From the NCBI GenBank assembly GCA_007125455.1, contig SLDE01000248.1, positions 1 to 5,667 of the forward strand: a stretch of DNA of 5,667 bases, written 5' to 3'. The notes beneath the pieces were generated by a model. It ran no database searches and was not told the origin of the DNA. It saw nothing but the letters and a program-made list of their open reading frames with translations. The position numbers and the translations under genes were made by a program. The DNA comes from Ectothiorhodospiraceae bacterium. Lineage in GTDB: Bacteria; Pseudomonadota; Gammaproteobacteria; Thiohalomonadales; Thiohalomonadaceae. This document shows positions 5,582 to 5,667 of this stretch, in pieces; the first letter of the stretch is position 1; each line of letters opens with the position of its first letter.

Positions 5582-5667
5582 CGTGTCCGCCCTCTGTGTA
5601 TGGATCTATGATACCGCAGTATAAGGATCGTGCCAGGCTTGCACTTTTGCCCTGCTGCGGTATCCTG
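5582..5667 (-). promoter_or_regulatory. Upstream region of the SEL1-repeat gene: ribosome binding site and possible -10
   Basis: On the minus strand this region carries the Shine-Dalgarno GAGGG (5590-5594) and a possible -10 element TATACT (plus strand 5618-5623, AGTATA). No good -35 hexamer is visible at the right distance, so the promoter is tentative. On the plus strand TTGCAC (5639-5644) and TATCCT (5661-5666), 16 bases apart, could be a divergent promoter for a gene beyond the window, but both hexamers are poor matches. Confidence 0.4.
5610..5664. repeat. Perfect 10-bp inverted repeat upstream of the SEL1-repeat gene
   Basis: GATACCGCAG at 5610-5619 is the exact reverse complement of CTGCGGTATC at 5655-5664, with 35 bases between the arms. 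The left arm overlaps the candidate -10 of the minus-strand gene, and the right arm overlaps the possible divergent plus-strand -10. It could be a pair of operator half-sites, a hairpin of a transcript entering from the right, or part of a dispersed repeat. Confidence 0.7.

Noticed and set aside
5591..5599. CCTCTGTGT near the SEL1 gene start resembling the arms of the pstB-phoU repeat
   Set aside because: Only a 9-base match without a second unit or an inverted partner, and it coincides with the Shine-Dalgarno region; chance is the simpler explanation.

Overview
The window reads as chromosomal DNA from a gammaproteobacterium. PhoU, PhoB and PhoR align almost end to end with my recollection of the E. 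coli proteins, yet the gene order (pstB, phoU, phoB, phoR in one line) differs from E. coli, where phoBR lies apart from pstSCAB-phoU. The DNA is moderately GC-rich, with long open antisense frames as expected from that. I cannot name the genus; an environmental lineage such as the Chromatiales or relatives is a guess.

Bases 1-2995 hold the end of a phosphate-uptake and phosphate-sensing locus. The first 37 bases encode the last 11 residues of PstB, the ATPase of the high-affinity phosphate transporter. A 154-base gap follows, filled by a large nested inverted repeat built on a 9-base CACAGAG-type unit. Then come phoU (negative regulator linking PstSCAB to PhoR), phoB (response regulator) and phoR (membrane histidine kinase, TTG start with a strong ribosome binding site). 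The phoU-phoB gap is 37 bases and the phoB-phoR gap 43 bases, so the three are probably co-transcribed. Together they form the full sensing relay: transporter state, PhoU, PhoR autophosphorylation on His213, PhoB phosphorylation on Asp54, Pho regulon transcription.

After a 145-base gap comes the most unusual gene (3141-5009). It encodes a 622-residue protein related to pyruvate kinase with a non-canonical layout: an extra helical N-terminal region, an insertion of about 125 residues before the B domain that looks like a second degenerate B domain, conserved catalytic residues, an altered monovalent-cation site, and no C-terminal allosteric domain. Its promoter may produce a leaderless mRNA.

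The last gene (5012-5581, minus strand) converges on it with only 2 bases between the stop codons. It encodes a small exported SEL1-repeat protein. Its upstream region contains a perfect 10-base inverted repeat overlapping a possible -10 element. I saw no RNA genes, CRISPR arrays, transposase genes or phage genes.
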